Source of the DNA: Alistipes sp.
GTDB taxonomy: Bacteria > Bacteroidota > Bacteroidia > Bacteroidales > Rikenellaceae
Assembly: GCA_019422485.1 (NCBI GenBank)
Contig: JAHZDG010000048.1
Location: 1 to 16,020, forward strand
Direction of reading: 5' to 3'
DNA: 16,020 bases
The notes beneath the pieces are model-generated. The model saw nothing but the letters and a program-made list of their open reading frames with translations, searched no databases and was not told the origin of the DNA. This document shows positions 1-6,433 of this stretch, in pieces. The position numbers and the translations under genes are program-made. The stretch's first letter is position 1; each line of letters starts with the position of its first letter.

Positions 1-255
1 GATTGACACCACTTCCACCTGTTCATTCAGTCGGGTAGCTTCCTGATTGAAGCGTTTGTTCTGTAAGGCGCACACCGGCGTGTCGACAGAAGGGAATACG
101 CTGATGACGAGTATTTTGTCTTTCCAGTTTTCGGAGCTGACACTTTGCAGGCTGCTGTCCAGAACGGAGAATTGAGGGGCTTTGTCGCCGACTTGGAGGT
201 GGGAGCCGATCAGGGTGACGGTCTGGCCTCCGAATGAGATGGGATAATTGTCCAT
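1..255 (-). CDS. tpx: Thiol peroxidase (Tpx/atypical 2-Cys peroxiredoxin), N-terminal 85 residues
   Basis: Reading the minus strand from the ATG at 253-255 gives an open frame to the window edge, so the C-terminal half is missing. The protein begins MDNYPISFGGQTVTLIG and continues through GDKAPQFSVLD, the usual peroxiredoxin entry strand. It then reaches VFPSVDTPVCALQ, the Tpx active-site loop, with Cys62 matching the peroxidatic cysteine and Thr59 the conserved helper threonine. The following KRFNQEA also fits Tpx rather than AhpC or Bcp. Family members reduce hydrogen peroxide and organic hydroperoxides in the cytoplasm, using thioredoxin as electron donor. The resolving cysteine (about residue 95 in the family) lies outside the window. 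The gene diverges from the ybaK-mutY unit across a 137-bp gap that holds a palindromic hairpin. No Shine-Dalgarno sequence is evident, as is common in this phylum. Confidence 0.9.
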   Translation of the reverse strand, partial: MDNYPISFGGQTVTLIGSHLQVGDKAPQFSVLDSSLQSVSSENWKDKILVISVFPSVDTPVCALQNKRFNQEATRLNEQVEVVSI

Positions 256-303
256 AAGTGATAATATAAAAAGATTCACATTGCGGAATGGTACAACATT
301 GAT

Positions 304-345
304 ACCAAATCGTTCTTTTATAAAGAACGGTTCGATTGGTTTTTT
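304..345 (+). terminator. Hairpin plus T-run between divergent tpx and ybaK (terminator-like or operator)
   Basis: The core is a perfect inverted repeat, CGTTCTTT (311-318), spacer TAT, AAAGAACG (322-329). Outer arms ACCAA (304-308) and TTGGT (336-340) extend it, with unpaired bases between the two stems. TTTTTT (340-345) and then ATTT follow directly, giving a terminator-like shape on the plus strand. Its location is odd, because no plus-strand gene ends here. It could end a short transcript antisense to tpx, insulate the ybaK promoter, or the inner 19-bp dyad could be a repressor or activator site for the peroxidase gene. Confidence 0.45.
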
Positions 346-363
346 ATTTCCGAACGAATCCGT

Positions 364-371
364 TATCTTCG
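364..371 (+). promoter_or_regulatory. Probable -7 element for ybaK-mutY
   Basis: TATCTTCG matches the Bacteroidota -7 consensus TAnnTTTG at all but one position. It would start transcription about 15 bases before the ATG at 393. No clean TTTG lies 19-21 bases upstream, only a T-rich run at 340-349. The call therefore rests mainly on the -7 element and its position. Confidence 0.4.
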
Positions 372-392
372 CTCGACGGAGTAAATGTCATT

Positions 393-866
393 ATGAAGAT
401 CAATAAAACCAATGCGGCCCGGTTGTTGGATCGGGCGGGGATCGCTTACGAATTGATCCCTTACGAGGTGGATGAACAGAACCTGGCTGCCACTCATGTG
501 GCTGAACAGCTGGGTGAAAAGATCGAACAGGTGTTTAAGACCCTGGTGTTGCGGGGGGATAAGAACGGGCTGTTGGTGTGTGTCGTTCCCGGGGACGGTG
601 AGGTCGACCTGAAAAAAGCCGCCCGGGCTTCGGGCAACAAGAACGTGGCGATGATTCATCTCAAAGAGTTGTTGCCGGCCACCGGTTATATTCGGGGCGG
701 ATGTTCTCCCATCGGCATGAAAAAGAACTATCCTACCTATATTCATCAGAGCTGTCTCGATTTTGAGGCGATTTATATCAGTGCCGGGGTGCGCGGATTG
801 CAGATCCGGATCGCTCCGGAGGATCTGGTCCGTTTCACCGGGGCCGAAGTAGCCGATCTGATATGA
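393..866 (+). CDS. ybaK: Cys-tRNA(Pro)/Cys-tRNA(Cys) deacylase, YbaK/EbsC family
   Basis: This 157-residue protein is full length for the YbaK/EbsC trans-editing family, which hydrolyses cysteine mischarged onto tRNA(Pro). Family-like features are the N-terminal KTNAARLLDRAGIAYELIPYEVD, the EQVFKTLVLRGD strand with its conserved lysine and threonine, VPGDGEVDLKKAA, and the glycine-rich GYIRGGCSPIG followed by the conserved K at KKNYPTY. I chose the ATG at 393. The frame can be extended upstream to 336, but that would place the start inside the hairpin and before the likely promoter, and the extra residues do not resemble the family. Its TGA overlaps the mutY ATG (ATGA at 863-866), so the two are probably translationally coupled. 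YbaK-type fits better than the ProX-type deacylase because of the length and the GGCSP motif. Confidence 0.9.
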   Translation: MKINKTNAARLLDRAGIAYELIPYEVDEQNLAATHVAEQLGEKIEQVFKTLVLRGDKNGLLVCVVPGDGEVDLKKAARASGNKNVAMIHLKELLPATGYIRGGCSPIGMKKNYPTYIHQSCLDFEAIYISAGVRGLQIRIAPEDLVRFTGAEVADLI

Positions 867-1963
867 GCCGGAACACGATCAGCGATTTGCTGCTGGATTG
901 GTACGAAACCCATCGACGGGAGCTGCCCTGGCGGCAGACCCGCGATCCTTATCGGATCTGGATCTCGGAAGTGATCCTGCAACAGACCCGAGTAGCTCAG
1001 GGATTGGCCTATTATCTGCGTTTTACGGAACGTTTCCCTGATGTGCAGTCGCTGGCGGAAGCCGATATCGACGAGGTGCTGAAGTATTGGCAGGGACTGG
1101 GCTATTACAGCCGGGCCCGGAGTCTGCATACTGCGGCGAAGGAGATCATGGAGCGTTTCGGCGGACAGTTCCCGGAACGTTATGAGGAGGTCCGTTCGCT
1201 CAAGGGGGTGGGGGATTATACCGCGGCGGCGGTTTGTTCGATTGCTTATGGACTGCCCTATGCGACTGTAGACGGCAATGTCTACCGGGTGTTGTCACGT
1301 TTGTTCGATCTCGATTTGCCGATCGACACCACCGAAGGGCGCAAACACTTTGCGGCATTGGCGAATGAACTGCTCGATCGGACGGAACCGGGACGTTATA
1401 ATCAGGCGCTCATGGAGCTGGGGGCCTTGCAATGTCTGCCGCGTCGTCCCGATTGTCGACAGTGTCCGCTTTCGGAACGTTGTCTGGCCTGGGCGTCGGG
1501 CAGTGAACGGGTGGAACAGTTGCCGGTCAAGTCGCCTAAAAAAGCGGTGAAAGCCCGCTATTTCAACTACTTTCGGGTGCATTGTGCCGGGCAGACGCTC
1601 TTGGCCCGCAGGGAAGAGAAGGATATTTGGCAACATCTGTATGAATTTCCGTTGATCGAGACCGAAGCGGCGATCGAATATGATCGCTTGCGGGAAAGCG
1701 AGGCCTATCAACGACTCTTCGGCGGAGGAGAGGAACGGATATGGCGGGTGACCGACATGCCGCCTCATGTGTTGTCGCATCGGGTGATTCATGCCCGGTT
1801 TTATGAGGTGGAGGTGCCGACGTTGACGACGGGCCTGGAACGTTATCTACGGATTGACGAGACGGCTTTGGGCGATTATGCCGTCAGCCGCCTGATCGAG
1901 TCCTATTTGCAACGGGAACAGACGCCGCAGTTGCCTTTCCCGGCCGAGGAAACCTCCCGATAG
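863..1963 (+). CDS. mutY: Adenine DNA glycosylase MutY
   Basis: MutY removes adenine mispaired with 8-oxoguanine, which prevents G:C to T:A mutation. The 366-residue protein has all landmarks. Glu36 lies in SEVILQQTRV (catalytic acid). A helix-hairpin-helix around LKGVGDYTAAAV (113-124) is followed by Asp137 in VDGNVYRV, the second catalytic residue. The iron-sulfur ligands are Cys191, Cys198, Cys201 and Cys207 with the standard C-x6-C-x2-C-x5-C spacing. Residues from about 225 onward form the NUDIX-like domain that reads 8-oxoguanine, including SHRVIHARFYEV. The ATG overlaps the ybaK stop codon, which supports both this start and an operon. Pairing with an editing deacylase gives a general quality-control theme, but I see no evidence of a direct functional link. 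Confidence 0.97.
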   Translation: MSRNTISDLLLDWYETHRRELPWRQTRDPYRIWISEVILQQTRVAQGLAYYLRFTERFPDVQSLAEADIDEVLKYWQGLGYYSRARSLHTAAKEIMERFGGQFPERYEEVRSLKGVGDYTAAAVCSIAYGLPYATVDGNVYRVLSRLFDLDLPIDTTEGRKHFAALANELLDRTEPGRYNQALMELGALQCLPRRPDCRQCPLSERCLAWASGSERVEQLPVKSPKKAVKARYFNYFRVHCAGQTLLARREEKDIWQHLYEFPLIETEAAIEYDRLRESEAYQRLFGGGEERIWRVTDMPPHVLSHRVIHARFYEVEVPTLTTGLERYLRIDETALGDYAVSRLIESYLQREQTPQLPFPAEETSR

Positions 1964-2025
1964 AGGGGGCTCGGAAAGGGGTGGCGAAGACTGACAGAGA
2001 ATGTTTATACATAAAAGATAAAACG

Positions 2026-2532
2026 ATGATGAAGCAAGTGGATCCGCGGGAAATTGAGCGGAATGTGGTTCGCCTGATTGGCGATGACTGGATGCTGATC
2101 AGTGCCGGTACGGCCGAAAAATTCAATACCATGACGGCCAGTTGGGGCGGTATGGGCTTTTTGTGGAACAAGCCCGTAGCGTTTGTTTTCATCCGTCCGC
2201 AACGCTATACGTATGAATTCACGGAACGTCGCGATACGATGACCTTATCGTTTTTTGAGGAGCAGTATCGTCCGGCTCTGAAGTTCTGCGGGTCGCATTC
2301 GGGTCGTGATACGGACAAAGTGGCGTCGGCGGGTTTGACTCCGTGGCATATGCCTTCCGGGAATGTCTCCTTTGAAGAGGCTTCGCTGGTGTTGGAAGGC
2401 CGGAAACTGTATGCCGAATGGATGGATCCCAGCCATTTTATCGATACGACGATTCCTGAAAAATGGTATCCTTCGGGCGATTTTCACAAAATGTATGTGA
2501 TCGAAATCACCCATGCTTGGAAAAAAGAGTAG
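2026..2532 (+). CDS. Flavin reductase family protein (FMN-binding split barrel)
   Basis: This 168-residue cytoplasmic protein belongs to the flavin reductase-like / DIM6-NTAB group, which bind FMN in a split beta-barrel and pass electrons from NAD(P)H. Visible signals are DDWMLISAGTAEKFNTMTASWGG followed by GFLWNKPVAFVFIRPQRYTYEF, the usual FMN-phosphate binding stretch, and later SFFEEQYRPALKFCGSHSGRD. The ATG at 2026 (directly followed by a second ATG) was chosen over a GTG at 1981, because the additional residues are not family-like and no ribosome site favours the GTG. It lies 62 bases after mutY on the same strand and may be co-transcribed. The hairpin at 2574 ends the unit. The physiological substrate cannot be read from the sequence, so the family is secure but the role is not. 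Confidence 0.82.
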   Translation: MMKQVDPREIERNVVRLIGDDWMLISAGTAEKFNTMTASWGGMGFLWNKPVAFVFIRPQRYTYEFTERRDTMTLSFFEEQYRPALKFCGSHSGRDTDKVASAGLTPWHMPSGNVSFEEASLVLEGRKLYAEWMDPSHFIDTTIPEKWYPSGDFHKMYVIEITHAWKKE

Positions 2533-2573
2533 GCTGTTGAGGCCCCAAAATCTTCATACGATTGGAAGCAAAG

Positions 2574-2604
2574 AAGCCGCTGTCCTTTCTTGAGGCAGCG
2601 GCTT
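2574..2604. terminator. Bidirectional hairpin terminator
   Basis: AAGCCGCTG (2574-2582) pairs perfectly with CAGCGGCTT (2596-2604) across a 13-base loop. It lies between the convergent flavin reductase gene and the AraC-type gene. T-rich sequence follows on both strands (TTGTTTGT on plus, TTCTTTGCTT on minus), so it can serve both. Confidence 0.75.
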
Positions 2605-2626
2605 GTTTGTGGGCTAACAGACCGGA

Positions 2627-3508
2627 TCAGTCTTGCTGTTGATATTCTTTTGGGGTAATTCCCGTATGTTTTTTGAAGAACTGACCGAAAAAAGAGGGGT
2701 TCGGAAAGTTGAGTTCGTTCGAAATTTGCTGAACGGTCATGGATGAGGAGCGCAGCATGGTCTTGGCATTGAGAATCACCGTGTGGGAAATCCATTCCGA
2801 TGCGCTGCGACCGGAAACCTGCTTGATCACCGAAGAGAGATATTTCGGGGTCAGAAACATCTGTTGGGCATAAAATTCCAGGCGTCGTTCGTTTTTACAG
2901 TGCTGGGTCACCAGAAACAAAAAACGTTCGAACAGTTCCTGATTCCGGTTGCGGCTGCGTTGGATCAGCGGTTGTCCGCGTTGGTAGATGGCGCTGATCT
3001 CGTATAGCATGGCAATCATCAGATGGCTGGCGATCTCCTTACGATAGGGGTGGTCCATACGACGGACCTTTTCTTTAACCATGTCGCCCAATTTGACCAG
3101 CATGTCGACGTCTGCGTCGGTCAATTGGATGCAGGGATTCTCCCGAATATGGAAATAGAGGGGCAAGGCAGCCGCATAATCGATGTTTTCGAGGGGTTTT
3201 CCTTCACCGCTTCCGTCCAATATATACCCGACGAAATCTTCGCTGCGGGAGATGGGTTGATAGACCGCTTCGGGGAAAAGGACGAACATATCGTTTTTGT
3301 GAAACGAATAGGCCTTATGGTCGATGACCACTTCATTTTCGCCCTGCAGGCAGATACAAACGGCACTTCCCTGCATCTTCCGAGGATAGACCATGGATTC
3401 TTGAGCAGGGGAGAGTGCATTGCCTGAAATGGTGAAAATGCGGAAAAGCAGATCATCCTGTTCTGCATCCCAAGGCGTGGGAGGTACTTCTGGAGAGGCT
3501 TGCGTCAT
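2627..3508 (-). CDS. AraC-family transcriptional regulator
   Basis: The protein is 293 residues with two parts. Residues 40-150 look like the cupin-type sensor domain of AraC regulators (GSAVCICLQGENEVVIDHKAYSFHKNDMFVLFPEAVY). Residues from about 197 to 291 form the double helix-turn-helix DNA-binding domain. The first helix-turn-helix includes FYAQQMFLTPKYLSSVIKQVSG, and the second includes TVQQISNELNFPNPSFFGQFFKKHTGITPKEY, the standard AraC signature. The ligand is not predictable. The gene stands alone, convergent with the flavin reductase gene and diverging from the putative small RNA that starts near 3656. The AT-rich stretch 3509-3600 upstream should hold its promoter, but I find no convincing -33/-7 pair. 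Because AraC proteins often regulate divergent neighbours, the RNA is a plausible target (inference). Confidence 0.93.
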   Translation of the reverse strand: MTQASPEVPPTPWDAEQDDLLFRIFTISGNALSPAQESMVYPRKMQGSAVCICLQGENEVVIDHKAYSFHKNDMFVLFPEAVYQPISRSEDFVGYILDGSGEGKPLENIDYAAALPLYFHIRENPCIQLTDADVDMLVKLGDMVKEKVRRMDHPYRKEIASHLMIAMLYEISAIYQRGQPLIQRSRNRNQELFERFLFLVTQHCKNERRLEFYAQQMFLTPKYLSSVIKQVSGRSASEWISHTVILNAKTMLRSSSMTVQQISNELNFPNPSFFGQFFKKHTGITPKEYQQQD

Positions 3509-3640
3509 AGGGATTCATTTTGTTGCAAGAATAATAAATATACGAATTTATTTTCTCGCTAAACATTTTTCAGGGGGTTCTTTCCTACTTATCGGACATT
3601 TTTGCGGATAAAAAGAGTCAGATTCGCCCCCAAAAGCTCC

Positions 3641-3648
3641 TATCTTTG
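3641..3648 (+). promoter_or_regulatory. -7 element (TATCTTTG) of the putative small RNA
   Basis: A perfect TAnnTTTG match lies in a region with no plus-strand protein gene downstream. It would start transcription at about 3654-3657. I do not find a matching TTTG 19-21 bases upstream, which lowers confidence. A 15-bp palindrome begins two bases downstream. Confidence 0.5.
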
Positions 3649-3649
3649 T

Positions 3650-3664
3650 CTTTGTCAGACAAAG
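3650..3664. promoter_or_regulatory. 15-bp perfect palindrome over the predicted RNA start
   Basis: CTTTGTC, a single A, then GACAAAG: seven perfect base pairs around one central base, directly after the -7 element. The position over the expected transcription start is typical for a repressor operator. Alternatively it could form a small hairpin at the 5' end of the RNA, although a one-base loop would force some pairs open. The cognate regulator is unknown. Confidence 0.4.
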
Positions 3665-3846
3665 GGTATGATAAAAGAATGGAAACGGTCGGCGTAAGGA
3701 GACCGAAAGGGTCTGTTCCGGGTTGAGAGTTATCCTTGTTGGGGATAATGAATTAGTTTTGTTGGGATACTGATTCGATGTACGACCGTTTCCTTTTTGT
3801 TTTATGACTTTCGAACGACGCCTCCTGGATGGGAGGCGTCGTTTGT
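3656..3846 (+). ncRNA. Putative structured small RNA, family unassigned
   Basis: This interval has a promoter element in front, a terminator hairpin at its end (3814-3843) and no protein-coding frame of note. In between, GGAAACGGTCG (3681-3691) pairs perfectly with CGACCGTTTCC (3783-3793), and A-rich bases before it can pair in part with the T-rich run after it. Inside this closing stem are three hairpins. H1 is AGACC/GGTCT (3700-3714) with loop GAAAG. H2 is TTATCC/GGATAA (3730-3748). H3 is GAATTAGT/ACTGATTC (3750-3776, one G-U pair). Together they make a four-way junction. Downstream on plus the next gene (copZ) is in opposite orientation, so this is not an obvious riboswitch leader. The length of about 190 nt resembles 6S RNA, and Bacteroidota have a divergent 6S-Flavo class, but 6S is normally rod-like and I cannot confirm membership. 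I see no SRP, tmRNA or RNase P signature. Confidence 0.5.
3814..3843. terminator. 12-bp hairpin terminator between the small RNA and copZ
   Basis: AACGACGCCTCC (3814-3825) pairs perfectly with GGAGGCGTCGTT (3832-3843) around the loop TGGATG. On plus it is followed by TGTTGTG, a weak T-rich tail. On minus, 24 bases beyond the copZ stop, the sequence after the stem is less T-rich. It probably ends both the RNA and the copA-copZ transcript. Confidence 0.65.
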
Positions 3847-3866
3847 TGTGAATCGGGGCGAAAGAG

Positions 3867-4076
3867 TTATAATTTCTGCGCTACGAATCCTGCCCGGGAG
3901 ACGGCTTCCAGAATCGCCTCGTCGGACAGTTTGCTTTTGACCGACAACGTTTTGTCGGGCGAGGTGAGATCGATATGCCAGTTTTCGGCCGGCATGATGC
4001 GGTTGAGTTCTGCGCCGATGGCGGCTACGCATCCGCCGCATTTGGCATTGGTCTTAAAGTTGCGAATTTCTTCCAT
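3867..4076 (-). CDS. copZ: Heavy-metal-associated domain protein, CopZ-like copper chaperone
   Basis: A single heavy-metal-associated (HMA) ferredoxin-like domain of 69 residues begins MEEIRNFKTNAKCGGCVAAI. The CGGC is the Cys-x-x-Cys metal site of copper chaperones and the N-terminal domains of copper ATPases. The end, LSDEAILEAVSRAGFVAQKL, is the usual last helix and strand. The likely role is binding Cu(I) in the cytoplasm and handing it to the ATPase encoded immediately upstream (stop at 4119). I chose the ATG at 4074-4076. An ATG four codons earlier (4086-4088, adding MLCH) is possible, and no ribosome site separates the two. With the ATPase gene upstream on the same strand and only 42 bases between, this looks like a copA-copZ operon. 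Another metal such as zinc or cadmium is less likely given the ATPase motifs. Confidence 0.87.
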   Translation of the reverse strand: MEEIRNFKTNAKCGGCVAAIGAELNRIMPAENWHIDLTSPDKTLSVKSKLSDEAILEAVSRAGFVAQKL

Positions 4077-4118
4077 ATGACATAACATTTAACGGGTTGT
4101 TGAGATCGTTTGTGGCTA

Positions 4119-6329
4119 CTATTTCCATTTCAGTCGCAGGCTGTTCAGGACGACCGATACGGAACTGAACGCCATGGCGGCGCTGGCGACCATGGGGTTG
4201 AGCAGAATGCCCCACAGCGGATACAGAACGCCGGCTGCGATCGGAATGCCGATCAGGTTGTAGATGAACGCCCAGAAAAGGTTTTGGTGAATGGCGCGTA
4301 CCGTGTCCCGGGAGAGGGTGTAGGCGCGAGGCAGAGCTCTCAGGTCGGAGTTCATCAGCGTTACGGCGGCCACTTCCATGGCGATATCGGTTCCGCCTCC
4401 CATGGCGATCCCTACATCGGCACGGGCCAGGGCCTGCGAGTCGTTGATACCGTCGCCGACCATGGCCACTTTACGGCCTTCGGCTTGCAGTCGGGCGATG
4501 AACTCTTCTTTTTCGGCCGGCAATACTTCGGCGGCAAAGCGTGTAATCCCTAACGTCCGGGCCAGAGACGAGGCGGTTCGTTGGCTGTCGCCGGTCAGCA
4601 TGCACACTTCCAAACCCAACTTTCGGAGCTGTCCCAGGGCTTCCGGTGTGGAGGGTTTGAGCGGGTCGCTGATGACGATCACGGCGATCAGCTGTTCTTC
4701 GCGTCCGAAAAAGATCGTGCTTTTCCCTTCCGCCTGCCAGGAGTCAGTCAGAGAAGCGATATCGGGATTCAGGGTACATCCCCGTTTCTGCATCAGGTGA
4801 CGATTGCCGGCCCAATAGGCACGGCCGTCGGCGGTGAAAGAGACGCCTTGTCCGGTCAGGCTTTCGAAATGACCGATTTCGGTGCCTCCGAATCCTTCTT
4901 CCTGCAGGAAACGAACGATGGCTGCCCCGAGCGGGTGTTCGGATCGGGCTTCGGCGGAATAGAGCAGGCTCTTGTACTGGGCCTCTTCCGGGGCAATCCA
5001 CAGCCATTCGGTGACGGTCGGACGGCCTTGGGTCAGGGTGCCGGTTTTGTCGAGTACCAGGGTGTCGATCCGGCACATGTTTTCCAAGGCGGTGGCGTCA
5101 CGGATCAGAATCTGTTGTTGTGCGCCCCGGCCGATGCCGACCATCAGGGCCGTGGGGGTAGCCAGTCCGAGGGCACAGGGACAGGCGATCACTAATACGG
5201 AAACCATCGAAAGCAGGGCGTACGAGAAGGCGTCGCTTCCTCCTGCCACCATCCAGATCACGAATGTGACGAGGGCGATGGCCATGACCGCAGGTACGAA
5301 GATCGAGGCGATGCGGTCGGCGATTCGCTGTACGGGTGCCTTGCTGCCTTGGGCCTGTTGGACGGTACGGATGATCTGGGCCAGCAGGGTGTCGTCGCCC
5401 ACCCGGGAGGCTACGATCCGGCCAGAGCCGCGTTGATTGATCGTACCGGATACAACCGTGTCGCCGATCTTTTTTTCGACCGGCATGGGTTCGCCGGTGA
5501 TCATGCTTTCGTCTACGAAAGAAGTGCCTTCGATGAGTTGTCCGTCTACCGGAATGCGTTCGCCCGGACGGACAATCACCGTCTCTCCGACGCGCAGCGA
5601 GGCGATCGGAATGTCTTCTTCGGCGTCATTTCGCCATACCCGGGCGGTTTGGGGTTGCAGGCCCATCAGTTTTTTGATGGCCGAAGAGGTATTGCCTTTG
5701 GCGCGTTCTTCGAGCAGTTTTCCGAGCAGAACAAAAGCGATGATGACGCAGGCCGCTTCGTAATACACGTGCGGAGTCAGTCCCCGACTGTACCAGAAAT
5801 CGGGGTAAAACGTATTGAACAGACTGAACAGAAAGGCGATGGAGGTGCTGAGTGCAACCAGGGTATCCATTCCCATACGTCCGTGACGGATCTGTTGGAC
5901 GGCATGAATATAGAACGAGCGGCCGAAAAACAGCATGGCCGAGAGGGTCAATACAAACATGACGATTTGTATGAGTGTCGTTTGCGGAGCGAACATGCCC
6001 AGCAGGGCTACCGGAATGGAAAGACTCCAGGCCCCGATGACACTTCTGCGAAGTTCACGATAGTGAGCCCGTTGAGCTTCTTCCTGTCGTTGCCGCGTGT
6101 TGTCCTGTTCGATGATCAGGTCGTAACCGGCACTGCGAATGGCCGAACGAATGTCTTCGGGGGTCAGGATCGTACGATCGTATGTGATATCCAGTAGATT
6201 GGAGGCGAAATTGACGGAAGCCCGCTGAACTCCGGGCAGGGCGGCAGCGGCCTGTTCGACGTTGGCGGCACAGACGGCACAACTCATTTCCAATACCGGA
6301 AATTGTTGATTGATGATCTTTTGAGGCAT
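4119..6329 (-). CDS. copA: Cu(I)-exporting P1B-type ATPase, CopA-like
   Basis: The 736-residue inner-membrane pump uses ATP to export Cu(I). One N-terminal HMA domain carries CAVC at 17-20. Eight membrane segments are arranged as in P1B-1 pumps. The actuator loop has TGE at 278-280. The transport site is CPC at 383-385 in the sixth segment. The phosphorylation motif DKTGT starts at Asp427, the P1B-specific SEHP is at 463-466, and GDGIND is at 625-630. The copper-class marks in segments 7 and 8 are also present: Tyr690-Asn691, and Met719 with Ser722-Ser723. The length is normal for a one-HMA CopA. The gene leads an operon with copZ and diverges from the MATE transporter gene. No CsoR, CueR or CopY regulator is encoded in the window. 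The ATG at 6327-6329 places the HMA domain at its expected distance from the start. Confidence 0.95.
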   Translation of the reverse strand: MPQKIINQQFPVLEMSCAVCAANVEQAAAALPGVQRASVNFASNLLDITYDRTILTPEDIRSAIRSAGYDLIIEQDNTRQRQEEAQRAHYRELRRSVIGAWSLSIPVALLGMFAPQTTLIQIVMFVLTLSAMLFFGRSFYIHAVQQIRHGRMGMDTLVALSTSIAFLFSLFNTFYPDFWYSRGLTPHVYYEAACVIIAFVLLGKLLEERAKGNTSSAIKKLMGLQPQTARVWRNDAEEDIPIASLRVGETVIVRPGERIPVDGQLIEGTSFVDESMITGEPMPVEKKIGDTVVSGTINQRGSGRIVASRVGDDTLLAQIIRTVQQAQGSKAPVQRIADRIASIFVPAVMAIALVTFVIWMVAGGSDAFSYALLSMVSVLVIACPCALGLATPTALMVGIGRGAQQQILIRDATALENMCRIDTLVLDKTGTLTQGRPTVTEWLWIAPEEAQYKSLLYSAEARSEHPLGAAIVRFLQEEGFGGTEIGHFESLTGQGVSFTADGRAYWAGNRHLMQKRGCTLNPDIASLTDSWQAEGKSTIFFGREEQLIAVIVISDPLKPSTPEALGQLRKLGLEVCMLTGDSQRTASSLARTLGITRFAAEVLPAEKEEFIARLQAEGRKVAMVGDGINDSQALARADVGIAMGGGTDIAMEVAAVTLMNSDLRALPRAYTLSRDTVRAIHQNLFWAFIYNLIGIPIAAGVLYPLWGILLNPMVASAAMAFSSVSVVLNSLRLKWK

Positions 6330-6405
6330 TTTTTAGTGTATGATTCGTTGGGAAAAATCGGATGTATAATTTACTCCCAAAATTAATGAATTAGGAATAA
6401 AATGG

Positions 6406-6413
6406 TACCTTTG
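6406..6413 (+). promoter_or_regulatory. -7 element (TACCTTTG) for the MATE gene
   Basis: A perfect TAnnTTTG match 20 bases before the MATE ATG at 6434 predicts a very short leader. The 104-bp gap to copA also must hold the copA promoter on the other strand. I see no clear element for it, nor an obvious metal-regulator dyad. Confidence 0.5.
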
Positions 6414-6433
6414 CACCTCAAAACCGATCGCAG

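Noticed and set aside
336..392. Upstream extension of the ybaK frame
   Set aside because: The start would fall inside the hairpin and before the likely promoter. The extra 19 residues are not family-like, while the ATG at 393 gives the normal YbaK start.
1981..2025. GTG start extending the flavin reductase
   Set aside because: No supporting ribosome site, and the extra 15 residues do not resemble the family. Two adjacent ATGs at 2026 are a better start.
2627..3508. AraC gene as part of an operon with the flavin reductase
   Set aside because: The two are convergent with a hairpin terminator between them.
3679..3726. Small open frame METVGVRRPKGSVPG within the RNA region
   Set aside because: Only 15 residues, no ribosome site, and its codons are entirely involved in the strong RNA pairing. 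A structural RNA explains the segment better.
3656..3846. Riboswitch or metal-responsive leader for copZ
   Set aside because: copZ and copA are on the opposite strand and convergent with this segment, so it cannot be their 5' leader.
5349..6197. Long plus-strand open frame opposite copA
   Set aside because: Antisense to the HMA and membrane-segment region of a complete ATPase gene, with no domain or start signal of its own.
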